Part shown: positions 6,114 through 12,428 of the stretch, piece by piece
Layout: each line of letters starts with the position of its first letter
Position numbering within the stretch: position 1 is the stretch's first letter
Made by a program: the position numbers and the translations under genes
Notes under the pieces: generated by a model
The model's database searches: none
What the model saw: the letters and a program-made list of their open reading frames with translations, nothing else
What the model was told of the DNA's origin: nothing
Assembly (NCBI GenBank): GCA_938017885.1
Contig: CALIJD010000028.1
Span: 1-12,471 of the forward strand
Reading direction: 5' to 3'
Origin: an uncultured Granulicatella sp.
GTDB taxonomy: Bacteria; Bacillota; Bacilli; Lactobacillales; Aerococcaceae
Length of the DNA stretch: 12,471 nt

Positions 6114-7406
6114 ATGAAGAAAAAGCCGATATTAAAAAAACAGATGAATCGACAATATTATTATTTATTCGGCCTGTCCGTAATGTTAATGCTACTAGCG
6201 TTTATCATCGAATCACCACAGTCGTTAGTGAGTGGGATGATGACGATATTAGTATCGCCAAGTCAGTTGTTTACGGATTATATGGAAATTGCGTCTGTTG
6301 GAAGTACCTTGTTAAATGTCGCGATTATGCTTGGTATCAGTATTTATAGTTATAAAAAACTGGAAATTCCTCTAAACGGAACAGTGATTGGAAGTTTGGG
6401 CATGCTTGCTGGATTCTCATTTTTTGGGAAAAATCTCTTCAATAGTATCCCATTTATGATAGGGGTATGGATTTATACGAAGGTAACGAAGCAAAATTAT
6501 CGAAATTATGTCATTGTTGGCTTGTTTGGATCTGCTTTAGGCCCATTGATTTCTTTCCTAGCATTTAGTGGAGTTCTACCACAAGGATGGAGCATTCTCC
6601 TAGCTTATATTTTAGGGATTTTTATAGGGTTCATCCTGCCTCAACTATCCACACAGTTTCTTGGGTTTCATCAAGGGTTTAGCTTGTATAATGTCGGGTT
6701 TACAGCTGGAATTATTGGAATGGTTGTTCTAGGATTTATGAATGCATTTGGAATTGAAGTAGAGACTAGAACACTAACAAGTACACAGAGTCCATTGATT
6801 TTGTATCAACTACTAATCGGATTTTGTGTGATTTTGATAGTGACAAGTTTCTATTTACATTTCAAAAAGAAAGAAAAATATCATTTTAAGTTACTCTTAA
6901 AGCTTTCAGGACGTTTGCCAAGTGATTTTGTTGAAATGACGAATCTGGCAACAGTGACATTGAATATGAGCATCATAGGATTCATATTATTAGGATATGT
7001 CCTTATGAATGGGGGCCAGTTAAATGGTCCGATTGTCGGAAGTATTATTGGTGTTATGAGCTTTGGAGCTTTTGGAAACCAAGTGAAAAATACGGTTCCA
7101 GTATTAGTGGGGATTATGATTGGTTCTTACTTGACGGGAGTAGAACCTACAAGTACGAGCGCCCTTATTGCAGCGATTTTCGGAACGACACTTGCTCCGG
7201 TTAGTGGTTATTATGGGCCGTTTGCGGGGATGATAGCAGGATTTGTTCATATTACACTAGTAAGCCATGTGGTTGTAATGCATGGTGGACTAAATCTGTA
7301 TAATAATGGGTTTGCAGGAGGATTCGTCGCAGCGGTTCTCGTACCAATTTTTGAAATTTTTGAAGGCATCCGTCAAGATATGAAAGAAAGAAAGGCAGAG
7401 GGATAA
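6114..7406 (+). CDS. DUF1576-family polytopic membrane protein, probable transporter
   Basis: A 430-aa integral membrane protein with roughly ten or more hydrophobic segments, a basic N-terminus (MKKKPILKKQ) and basic cytoplasmic stretches near 251-258 and at the C-terminus. I recognise it as the uncharacterised DUF1576 family; no substrate is known to me. It contains an internal duplication. LNG...GS at 87-94 with FxxFG...N..P...G (101-117) aligns without gaps to 303-333. FGxxLxP at 138-144 recurs at 356-362. LYNxGF at 191-196 recurs at 395-400, each preceded by an H-x-G. Two-repeat architecture is typical of channels and secondary transporters, so transport is a reasonable inference. AAGGGAAG (6101-6108) supports the ATG. 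Its stop overlaps the next start (TAATG), implying translational coupling. Confidence 0.8.
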   Translation: MKKKPILKKQMNRQYYYLFGLSVMLMLLAFIIESPQSLVSGMMTILVSPSQLFTDYMEIASVGSTLLNVAIMLGISIYSYKKLEIPLNGTVIGSLGMLAGFSFFGKNLFNSIPFMIGVWIYTKVTKQNYRNYVIVGLFGSALGPLISFLAFSGVLPQGWSILLAYILGIFIGFILPQLSTQFLGFHQGFSLYNVGFTAGIIGMVVLGFMNAFGIEVETRTLTSTQSPLILYQLLIGFCVILIVTSFYLHFKKKEKYHFKLLLKLSGRLPSDFVEMTNLATVTLNMSIIGFILLGYVLMNGGQLNGPIVGSIIGVMSFGAFGNQVKNTVPVLVGIMIGSYLTGVEPTSTSALIAAIFGTTLAPVSGYYGPFAGMIAGFVHITLVSHVVVMHGGLNLYNNGFAGGFVAAVLVPIFEIFEGIRQDMKERKAEG

Positions 7407-7747
7407 TGGCAACAGAAAAGGATTTTGTAAAACGTATCGTAAAGGAAATGGTGGATTATTTCCTGTATCATGAATTGTATGATGTGACGGCACATGTATC
7501 ATATGTGCCGCATGAAAAAGCAACGATTACGTGCACTGCGCCTTATACAAAATTACCTAAAGACTTAGATTTATTAGAAGCAGGGCTGTCAGTAGAAAAG
7601 CACTTAGAATTAGATTCGATGTATAGTTCATTGATGGGAACGCATAATCGTGATAAAAATTATTGCATGCTTGGACAATGTATTGACGATTATGATGTAG
7701 AAGTCACGGATAAGTTATTAAAAATTAGGGTAGAGAGACTCTTTTAA
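7406..7747 (+). CDS. Unrecognised 113-aa soluble protein coupled to the DUF1576 protein
   Basis: I do not recognise a family. The ATG overlaps the upstream TAA by one base, with AGAGGG about 4 bp before it, so translation is probably coupled to the membrane protein. The protein is hydrophilic, has no signal peptide or membrane segment, and reads like a small alpha/beta domain. It begins with an amphipathic start (FVKRIVKEMVDYFLYHELYDVTAHVSY), has three cysteines (C51 in TITCTAP, C86 in NYCMLG, C91 in GQCIDD) and an acidic, Tyr-rich character. It lies 12 bp before rimM. The overlap suggests an accessory or regulatory partner of the transporter. Frame, ribosome site and tight packing make it a real gene. 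Confidence 0.8.
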   Translation: MATEKDFVKRIVKEMVDYFLYHELYDVTAHVSYVPHEKATITCTAPYTKLPKDLDLLEAGLSVEKHLELDSMYSSLMGTHNRDKNYCMLGQCIDDYDVEVTDKLLKIRVERLF

Positions 7748-7759
7748 GGAGGAGAAAGA

Positions 7760-8275
7760 ATGACAACCTTTTATAAAGTGGGAAAAATTGTTAATACTCA
7801 AGGTCTTCGCGGAGAAGTACGAGTGATTTCGACGACCGATTTTGCTGAAGAACGTTATAAAAAAGGAACAGAATTAGCGATTTTTAAAGATGGGGAATTT
7901 CTTACATTTGTGACAGTGGCTAGTCATCGTCGTCATAAAAATTTTGATTTGTTAACATTCGAAGGAATGAACCGTATCGAAGATGTTGAAAAATACAAAG
8001 AATGTCTTCTAAAGGTAGCCGAAGAGCAATTAACAGAACTAGAAGACGACGAGTTTTATTACCATGAAATTATCGGACTCGAAATCGTAACGGATGAAGG
8101 GGAAGTACTTGGGAAAGTAACTGAAATTCTTTCTCCAGGGTCAAACGATGTCTGGGTTGTAAAACAAAAAGGAAAGAAAGAACTTTTAATTCCATTTATT
8201 GAGCCAGTTGTTTATAAAGTTGATAAAGAAGAAAAGAAAGCTTATATCCATTTATTGGAAGGGTTGATCGATTAA
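7760..8275 (+). CDS. rimM: 16S rRNA-processing / 30S maturation factor RimM
   Basis: Assembly factor that binds uS19 and the 16S 3' head domain during 30S maturation. The 171 aa contain an N-terminal RimM domain (about 5-85, starting [18 protein letters not shown]) and a C-terminal PRC-barrel (about 96-170, with [19 protein letters not shown] and LLIPFI). Length is typical. AAGGAGGAG (7746-7754) precedes the ATG by 5 bp. It is one base from trmD, as usual. The break from rpsP-khpA by two unrelated genes and a large repeat is unusual, so its expression must come mainly from the promoter at 6051-6079. Confidence 0.97.
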   Translation: MTTFYKVGKIVNTQGLRGEVRVISTTDFAEERYKKGTELAIFKDGEFLTFVTVASHRRHKNFDLLTFEGMNRIEDVEKYKECLLKVAEEQLTELEDDEFYYHEIIGLEIVTDEGEVLGKVTEILSPGSNDVWVVKQKGKKELLIPFIEPVVYKVDKEEKKAYIHLLEGLID

Positions 8276-8276
8276 G

Positions 8277-9017
8277 ATGAAGATTGATGTATTAACATTA
8301 TTCCCTGAAATGGTACAAGGACCGATGACGCAATCGATTATCGGGAAGGCCATCGAAGCCGGGAAAATCGAATTTGAAACAACGGATTTTCGTCAGTTTT
8401 CAAACAATAAACATAATCATGTCGACGATTATCCATTCGGTGGTGGAGCTGGAATGCTTCTCAAAGTGGAGCCGATTGATTTGGCGCTCGCATCGATTCG
8501 TGAGCGTTCTCCTGAAACGATGCCACGTGTGATTTTAATGGATCCGGCTGGAAAGACCTTTACGCAAAAGGATGCCGAAGAATTAGCTAAAGAAGAGCAT
8601 TTAGTGTTTATTTGTGGTCACTATGAAGGATATGATGAACGAATTCGTACACTTGTGACCGATGAATACTCGATTGGAGACTTCGTATTAACTGGTGGGG
8701 AATTAGCCGCAACGGTGATGATTGATGCAACGGTGCGACTCTTGCCAGATGTATTAGGAAATGAAGCGTCTGCCGTTGGGGATTCGCATTCGACAGGATT
8801 ACTGGAACACCCACAATATACACGTCCAAGAGTATATAAAGGAATGGAAGTTCCAGAAGTGCTCTTTAGCGGCAATCACGCAAAAATTGCGGAGTGGCAA
8901 ATGAAAGAATCACTTCGTAAAACTTATTTAAGAAGACCGGATTTACTGGAAAAGTATGAACTTTCAAAAGAAGAAGAGAAGTTACTGGAGCAAATTAAGG
9001 AAGAAGAGGGATGTTAA
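8277..9017 (+). CDS. trmD: tRNA (guanine-37-N1)-methyltransferase TrmD
   Basis: Essential SPOUT-class enzyme that uses S-adenosylmethionine to methylate G37 next to the anticodon, preventing +1 frameshifting. The 246 aa begin [12 protein letters not shown] and carry [14 protein letters not shown] (50-63), [10 protein letters not shown] (114-123), [16 protein letters not shown] (130-145, trefoil-knot cofactor loop) and HPQYTRP (178-184). R154 and D169 sit at the positions known as catalytic in E. coli TrmD. It starts one base after rimM. Its TAA is followed immediately by the arsR ATG, so arsR translation is probably coupled to it. Confidence 0.97.
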   Translation: MKIDVLTLFPEMVQGPMTQSIIGKAIEAGKIEFETTDFRQFSNNKHNHVDDYPFGGGAGMLLKVEPIDLALASIRERSPETMPRVILMDPAGKTFTQKDAEELAKEEHLVFICGHYEGYDERIRTLVTDEYSIGDFVLTGGELAATVMIDATVRLLPDVLGNEASAVGDSHSTGLLEHPQYTRPRVYKGMEVPEVLFSGNHAKIAEWQMKESLRKTYLRRPDLLEKYELSKEEEKLLEQIKEEEGC

Positions 9018-9362
9018 ATGAGAGAGCATTTAAGTCCAGAAGAAATAAAAGTTTTTCAAAAGGTGATCGAAAACGATTCGGGGCGAGCAGAAATGGTGCA
9101 ACTCTTTAAACTTCTAGGAGATAACACTCGGTTGAATATCATTACGCTTTTAACCCGAAAAGAACCTTTATGTGTGGAAGATTTGATGAAATGTACAGGA
9201 ATGGAGCAATCTGCAATTTCTCATCAGTTAAAAAAACTAAGAGCCCACCATATCGTAAAGGCAGAAAAAGTTGGAAAACATGTTTGGTACTCCTTAGAAG
9301 ATCATCATGTATTACAACTTTATAATTTAGCGGATGAACACTGCTGCGAAGAGCATTCGTAA
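9018..9362 (+). CDS. ArsR/SmtB-family metal-sensing repressor
   Basis: A 114-aa winged-helix repressor that releases DNA on metal binding. The DNA-binding core is CVEDLMKCTGMEQSAISHQ (52-70) followed by LKKLRAHHIVKAEKVGKHVW with the beta-wing. The C-terminal helix has D95-x-H97-x10-H108-x2-E111, the spacing of the alpha-5 Zn(II) site in SmtB (D, H, H, E). H113 falls where the Ni/Co sensor NmtR has an extra His. C52 lies near the alpha-3 metal site of ArsR/CadC, but the paired Cys of a CxC is missing (CVE), so an alpha-5 site is favoured. The ATG directly abuts the trmD stop. The likely target is the ATPase promoter at 9949-9978, beyond rplS. Which metal it senses is open. Confidence 0.9.
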   Translation: MREHLSPEEIKVFQKVIENDSGRAEMVQLFKLLGDNTRLNIITLLTRKEPLCVEDLMKCTGMEQSAISHQLKKLRAHHIVKAEKVGKHVWYSLEDHHVLQLYNLADEHCCEEHS

Positions 9363-9397
9363 GTCTTATTTTTACTAAGAAAATCTCTGTAATTTGC

Positions 9398-9426
9398 TTG
9401 CAATTGAAATGCAAGTATGCTAATAT
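9398..9426 (+). promoter_or_regulatory. rplS promoter
   Basis: TTGCAA (9398-9403) and TAATAT (9421-9426) have a 17-bp spacer, with TGC directly before the -10 (extended -10). A small inverted repeat, CTTGCA (9397-9402) with TGCAAG (9410-9415), overlaps the -35. This gives rplS its own promoter, separate from trmD-arsR. Confidence 0.72.
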
Positions 9427-9432
9427 ATTTCG

Positions 9433-9500
9433 AGTGAGTGAGACTTCACTCAGAGATAACGATATTCCGCTGATTGGACAAACGGCCAAGTCATGAATGT
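9433..9500 (+). ncRNA. Probable L19 ribosomal-protein leader (autoregulatory 5' UTR)
   Basis: The roughly 90-nt leader before rplS folds into two clear stems: TGAGTG with CACTCA (9435-9440/9447-9452) and TGATTGG with CCAA-g-TCA (9471-9477/9486-9493, one bulged G). The stems are joined by a conserved-looking single strand. Low-GC Gram-positive bacteria are known to have an L19 leader at this position (Rfam L19_leader), by which bL19 is thought to control its own synthesis. Position and fold support the call. I could not run the covariance model. Boundaries are approximate. Confidence 0.6.
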
Positions 9501-9521
9501 TTGTTGGAAGGAGAAAAAAAC

Positions 9522-9869
9522 ATGAGCAAATTAATCGAAGAATTAACTCAAGAACAATTACGTTCTGATATTCCTGCATTCCGCCCTGGTGACACTGTAC
9601 GTGTTCACGCTAAGGTTGTTGAAGGAACTCGCGAACGTATCCAAATCTTCGAAGGCGTTGTTATCAAACGTCGTGGTGCTGGCATCAGCGAAACTTATAC
9701 AGTACGTAAAGTTTCTAACGGTGTTGGTGTGGAACGTACATTCCCATTACACACTCCACGTGTAGCACAAATCGAAGTAGTTCGTTACGGTAAAGTTCGT
9801 CGTGCTAAATTATATTATCTACGCAACTTGCGCGGAAAAGCAGCACGTATCCAAGAACGTCGTCGTTAA
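9522..9869 (+). CDS. rplS: 50S ribosomal protein bL19
   Basis: Large-subunit protein located near the 30S-50S interface. The 115-aa product shows the bL19 signatures [20 protein letters not shown] (about 20-39), [13 protein letters not shown] (about 40-52), ERTFPLHTP and [18 protein letters not shown] near the C-terminus. The ATG at 9522 is chosen because AAGGAG (9508-9513) is 8 bp upstream. A longer reading from a TTG at 9474 would translate the leader stems. It is monocistronic, with its own promoter and terminator. Confidence 0.98.
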   Translation: MSKLIEELTQEQLRSDIPAFRPGDTVRVHAKVVEGTRERIQIFEGVVIKRRGAGISETYTVRKVSNGVGVERTFPLHTPRVAQIEVVRYGKVRRAKLYYLRNLRGKAARIQERRR

Positions 9870-9880
9870 TAGAAACTTCA

Positions 9881-9913
9881 AAATAGATTGGACATTGTCC
9901 AATCTATTTTTTT
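9881..9913 (+). terminator. rplS terminator
   Basis: A 13-bp perfect stem, AAATAGATTGGAC (9881-9893) with GTCCAATCTATTT (9897-9909), closes on ATT and runs into seven T. Its apex TGGACATTGTCCA is identical to that of the ccpA terminator. It should isolate the ATPase gene from rplS transcription. Confidence 0.93.
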
Positions 9914-9925
9914 GTCTAAATTTAT

Positions 9926-9940
9926 TTAGAATTATTCTAA
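9926..9940. promoter_or_regulatory. PerR/Fur-like 7-1-7 box upstream of the metal ATPase
   Basis: TTAGAAT-T-ATTCTAA is a perfect 7-1-7 inverted repeat. It differs from the Bacillus PerR box TTATAATNATTATAA only at one symmetrical position per half. It ends 8 bp upstream of the ATPase -35. PerR or Fur control of P1B-4 pumps is known (B. subtilis PfeT, S. pyogenes PmtA, Listeria FrvA), which makes the site plausible. It is also A/T-rich sequence, so binding needs a test. Confidence 0.55.
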
Positions 9941-9948
9941 TTTATTGC

Positions 9949-9978
9949 TTGACACATGAATGAATGTTCATGTATTAT
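9949..9978 (+). promoter_or_regulatory. Promoter of the P1B-4 ATPase gene
   Basis: A consensus TTGACA (9949-9954) is paired with TATTAT (9973-9978) across an 18-bp spacer. The spacer is slightly long, which leaves room for regulation. The ArsR-type palindrome fills this spacer exactly. Confidence 0.75.
9954..9973. promoter_or_regulatory. ArsR/SmtB-type operator in the ATPase promoter spacer
   Basis: ACATGAA (9954-9960) and TTCATGT (9967-9973) are exact inverted repeats separated by 6 bp. The core TGAA-N6-TTCA is the arrangement in operators of ArsR/SmtB-family sensors such as CzrA. It occupies the space between -35 and -10, where a bound dimer would block RNA polymerase. The ArsR gene at 9018 is the obvious candidate. 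That pairing is inferred. Confidence 0.65.
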
Positions 9979-10009
9979 AAAGTTAACAAGAAATCGGAGG
10001 GGAGATATC

Positions 10010-12031
10010 ATGGATTTCAAAGAACTAACACATAACTTGAAACATAAATTTGAACATCTATTAAATAAAGAAGAAACTCATGAAGGAGAAACATGTCAAG
10101 ATCATTACTTACATCATGAAGACCACGAACATGAGCACCATCATGACCACGGACATCATCACGGTCACAACCATGATGATAGTAAAGCGGTAATTCTTTA
10201 TATTGCAGGGCTAATCTTATACATTATTGGGATGGTTCTTCATTTTATCGGGAACGGGTTTGCGAATATTTTATTCATTCTAACGTTATTCTTATCGGGT
10301 TACCATGTAACGATGGAAGGTGTTGAAGATACGATTGAAAAAACCAAAAAGAAAGGGAAGTTCCAACCAAATGTGCATATCTTAATGACGCTTGCGGCAG
10401 TTGGAGCAGTGCTGATTGGGAATGCAGAAGAAGGAGCTTTACTGATTTTGATTTTTGCAGGAGCACACTTCCTTGAAGAATATGTTGAAGAGAAAAGCCG
10501 TAAGTCGCTAACGGCATTGTTACAAATGAATCCAACGCAAGCGCGTCTCATCCAAGAAAACGGAGAAGTCGTTGTCGTTGAAGTCGCTAGTTTAAAAGTC
10601 GGCGATACATTAGAGGTATTGCACGGAGATCAAGTGCCAATCGATGGGGTAATTACAAAAGGGTTAACATCGATTGACGAAGCAACGATTACAGGAGAAA
10701 GCATGCCTCGTTCAAAAGGCGAGGGGGATGAAGTATTTGCAAGTACTGTCAATATTTCAAATCGTTTCGAAATGCAAGTAACTGCAGCAAGTACGGATAC
10801 AGTCTTCGCGAAAATTATGAAGGTTGTTGAAAATGCGCAACATTCAATGAATAAGCAAGCAACCTTTATTCAGAAGATTGAACCAATTTATGTCAATATC
10901 GTATTAATCATTTGGCCAATCTTCCTATTATTTGGATATTTCTTAATGGGATGGGATTTAAACACAACGCTTTACCGTGGAATGGTATATCTCATCGGGG
11001 TGTCTCCATGTGCGTTAGCAGCGAGTGCGGTTCCAGCAACCTTAGCAGCGATGTCTCGTTTATCAAAAATGGGAATTTTAGCTAAAGGTGGGGCAGCCAT
11101 CTCTCAATTACAAGATTTACGTGTGATTTCATTTGATAAGACTGGAACGTTAACCAAAGGGACTCCAGAGTTAACAGATTACTGGTTTGAAGATGAAACA
11201 ATGATTCCAGCAGTAGTTGCGATGGAAAAACAATCGACACACCCGCTGGCGCAAGCAGTCGTTCAAAAATTCAGCGAATGGACAGTGCTTAAAGAAGAAA
11301 TCGAAGTAGAAGTTCTTGTGGGACAAGGGGTACGTTCTGTTGTTAGCGGTGAAGAAATCCAAATTGTGAAACCACTAGATACCACCAACCGTTCGGCAGA
11401 AGTTTCTTCTCGTATGCAAGAATGGGCAAGCGAAGGAAAGACAGTTGTAACAGTTGTTAAAGACAATATGATTGTTGGGTTAATGGCATTTATGGACCTT
11501 CCAAATGAAGCTTCAAAAGCGGTGCTCGATTACTTCAAGAGCGAACTCGTGCATACAACAATGATTACAGGGGATTCAAGAGAAACTGCTGAAATGATTG
11601 GAATGAAGCTTGGAGTACAAGAAGTTGTCGCAAATGTATTGCCAGAAGAAAAATTAGAAAAGATTCAGTCTCAAAAAGAACGCTATGGCTTAACAGCGAT
11701 GGTAGGGGACGGCGTGAATGATGCCCCAGCTCTTGCGACAGCAGATATCGGGATTGCGATGGGAAATGGGACAGATATTGCGATTGAAACAAGTGATATC
11801 GTGATTATGCGAAACGACTTACAAAAGCTCGTTTCCGCTCATAAGATTAGTAAGAAATTACACCGTGTCATTTTAGAAAATATGATTTTTGCGATGTCAG
11901 TCGTTGTGATGCTCTTAGTCCTTAACTTTTTTGGATTAACGAACATCGGTTGGGGAGTTGTCTTACATGAAGGAAGTACGATTTTAGTACTCTTAAATGG
12001 ATTACGATTGCTTGCACCAATAGAAGAATAA
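10010..12031 (+). CDS. P1B-4-type transition-metal efflux ATPase with His-rich N-terminus
   Basis: Membrane pump that exports a divalent transition metal using ATP. The 673 aa begin with a His-rich cytoplasmic segment (about 24-55, over fifteen His) with no CxxC heavy-metal domain. About eight membrane segments follow by inspection: four between 60 and 160, two at 292-345 and two at 620-668. P-type motifs are TGES (228-231), phosphorylated D376 in DKTGT, H411-P412 and GDGVNDAP (566-573). The metal-site motif is S332-P-C334 instead of the CPC of ZntA/CadA, and the last helix carries H653-E-G-S-T. Together these mark the P1B-4 group (PfeT, PmtA, ZosA, CoaT; Fe, Co or Zn). The start at 10010 has GGAGGGGAG (9996-10004) before it. 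A PerR-like box and an ArsR-type operator precede it. The substrate is undecided between Fe(II), Zn(II) and Co(II). Confidence 0.93.
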   Translation: MDFKELTHNLKHKFEHLLNKEETHEGETCQDHYLHHEDHEHEHHHDHGHHHGHNHDDSKAVILYIAGLILYIIGMVLHFIGNGFANILFILTLFLSGYHVTMEGVEDTIEKTKKKGKFQPNVHILMTLAAVGAVLIGNAEEGALLILIFAGAHFLEEYVEEKSRKSLTALLQMNPTQARLIQENGEVVVVEVASLKVGDTLEVLHGDQVPIDGVITKGLTSIDEATITGESMPRSKGEGDEVFASTVNISNRFEMQVTAASTDTVFAKIMKVVENAQHSMNKQATFIQKIEPIYVNIVLIIWPIFLLFGYFLMGWDLNTTLYRGMVYLIGVSPCALAASAVPATLAAMSRLSKMGILAKGGAAISQLQDLRVISFDKTGTLTKGTPELTDYWFEDETMIPAVVAMEKQSTHPLAQAVVQKFSEWTVLKEEIEVEVLVGQGVRSVVSGEEIQIVKPLDTTNRSAEVSSRMQEWASEGKTVVTVVKDNMIVGLMAFMDLPNEASKAVLDYFKSELVHTTMITGDSRETAEMIGMKLGVQEVVANVLPEEKLEKIQSQKERYGLTAMVGDGVNDAPALATADIGIAMGNGTDIAIETSDIVIMRNDLQKLVSAHKISKKLHRVILENMIFAMSVVVMLLVLNFFGLTNIGWGVVLHEGSTILVLLNGLRLLAPIEE

Positions 12032-12034
12032 ATG

Positions 12035-12087
12035 AAAAAGCAGAACAAGGACGCAGAGAAATAAGATTGTCCGAGTTCTGCTTTTTT
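12035..12087. terminator. Bidirectional terminator between the ATPase and the 91-aa gene
   Basis: AAAAAGCAGAAC (12035-12046) pairs with GTTCTGCTTTTT (12075-12086). After a 2-by-2 internal loop, GGAC (12049-12052) pairs with GTCC (12069-12072) around a 16-nt loop. Six T follow on the plus strand and the A-run gives T on the minus strand, so it can serve both convergent genes. Confidence 0.85.
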
Positions 12088-12097
12088 GCACTTTGAA

Positions 12098-12373
12098 TCA
12101 CGCTTGTTCAAAACAAACGCGGTAAGTGTCACTTTCAGGAATGAGTTCTAATGGGAAATTCGTTCTATAAATACTATAATCAGGGAATTGCTCTAAAAAC
12201 ATGACGAAGTTATTTGGATAAATACTCAACATCTTTGTAAAGACATTATCTTGATCTATAATCACAGTTTTTATTTCACTGATATCATTTACCCATGGGG
12301 TTTCTACATGGAAATAACTCCCAGGAGCAATATGATATTCATACTTTAAAATAGTTATCGCTTGTTCTAACAT
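12098..12373 (-). CDS. Unrecognised 91-aa protein
   Basis: I do not recognise a family. The small acidic soluble protein has no signal peptide or membrane segment. It is rich in aromatic residues and Ile/Val in an alternating pattern, suggesting a small alpha/beta fold (for example IKTVIIDQDNVFTKML and FVMFLEQFPDYSIY), with a single Cys near the end. A strong ribosome site, GGAGGGA (12378-12384), lies 4 bp before the ATG. A good promoter lies upstream and a terminator follows, so it is a real single-gene unit. Context gives no function. It is convergent with the metal ATPase and need not be related. Confidence 0.82.
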   Translation of the reverse strand: MLEQAITILKYEYHIAPGSYFHVETPWVNDISEIKTVIIDQDNVFTKMLSIYPNNFVMFLEQFPDYSIYRTNFPLELIPESDTYRVCFEQA

Positions 12374-12389
12374 AAAATCCCTCCATTCA

Positions 12390-12411
12390 TTACACTTTAA
12401 GTATAGTGTAA
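12390..12411. promoter_or_regulatory. Inverted repeat over the -10 of the 91-aa gene
   Basis: TTACACT (12390-12396) and AGTGTAA (12405-12411) are exact inverted 7-mers with an 8-bp spacer containing most of the -10 hexamer. Its position would suit a repressor. The 7-8-7 layout is the same as at 4925-4946, but the half-sites differ. Confidence 0.4.
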
Positions 12412-12428
12412 ATGTATGCGTTTTACAA
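12400..12428 (-). promoter_or_regulatory. Promoter of the 91-aa gene
   Basis: On the minus strand TTGTAA (12423-12428) and TATACT (12400-12405) are spaced by exactly 17 bp. They lie about 27 bp upstream of the ATG with the ribosome site between. Both hexamers are good matches to the housekeeping consensus. Confidence 0.75.

Noticed and set aside
9364..9383. Possible terminator after arsR (CTTA...TAAG)
   Set aside because: The stem is only about 5 bp, A/T-only apart from the ends, and no T-run follows.
9474..9521. Upstream TTG start for bL19
   Set aside because: It would translate the leader hairpin. The ATG at 9522 has an ideal ribosome site and gives the normal bL19 N-terminus.
9142..9579. 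145-codon minus-strand reading frame across arsR and the rplS leader
   Set aside because: It covers three well-supported plus-strand features, has no ribosome site and has an unnatural residue composition.
9956..10009. Upstream in-frame start giving the ATPase 18 more residues
   Set aside because: The ATG lies inside the promoter spacer and ArsR-type operator and has no ribosome site. The ATG at 10010 has GGAGGGGAG in front of it.
10010..12031. Classic ZntA/CadA zinc-cadmium-lead ATPase
   Set aside because: The membrane motif is SPC, not CPC, the last helix has HEGST, and there is no CxxC heavy-metal domain. These are P1B-4 features.
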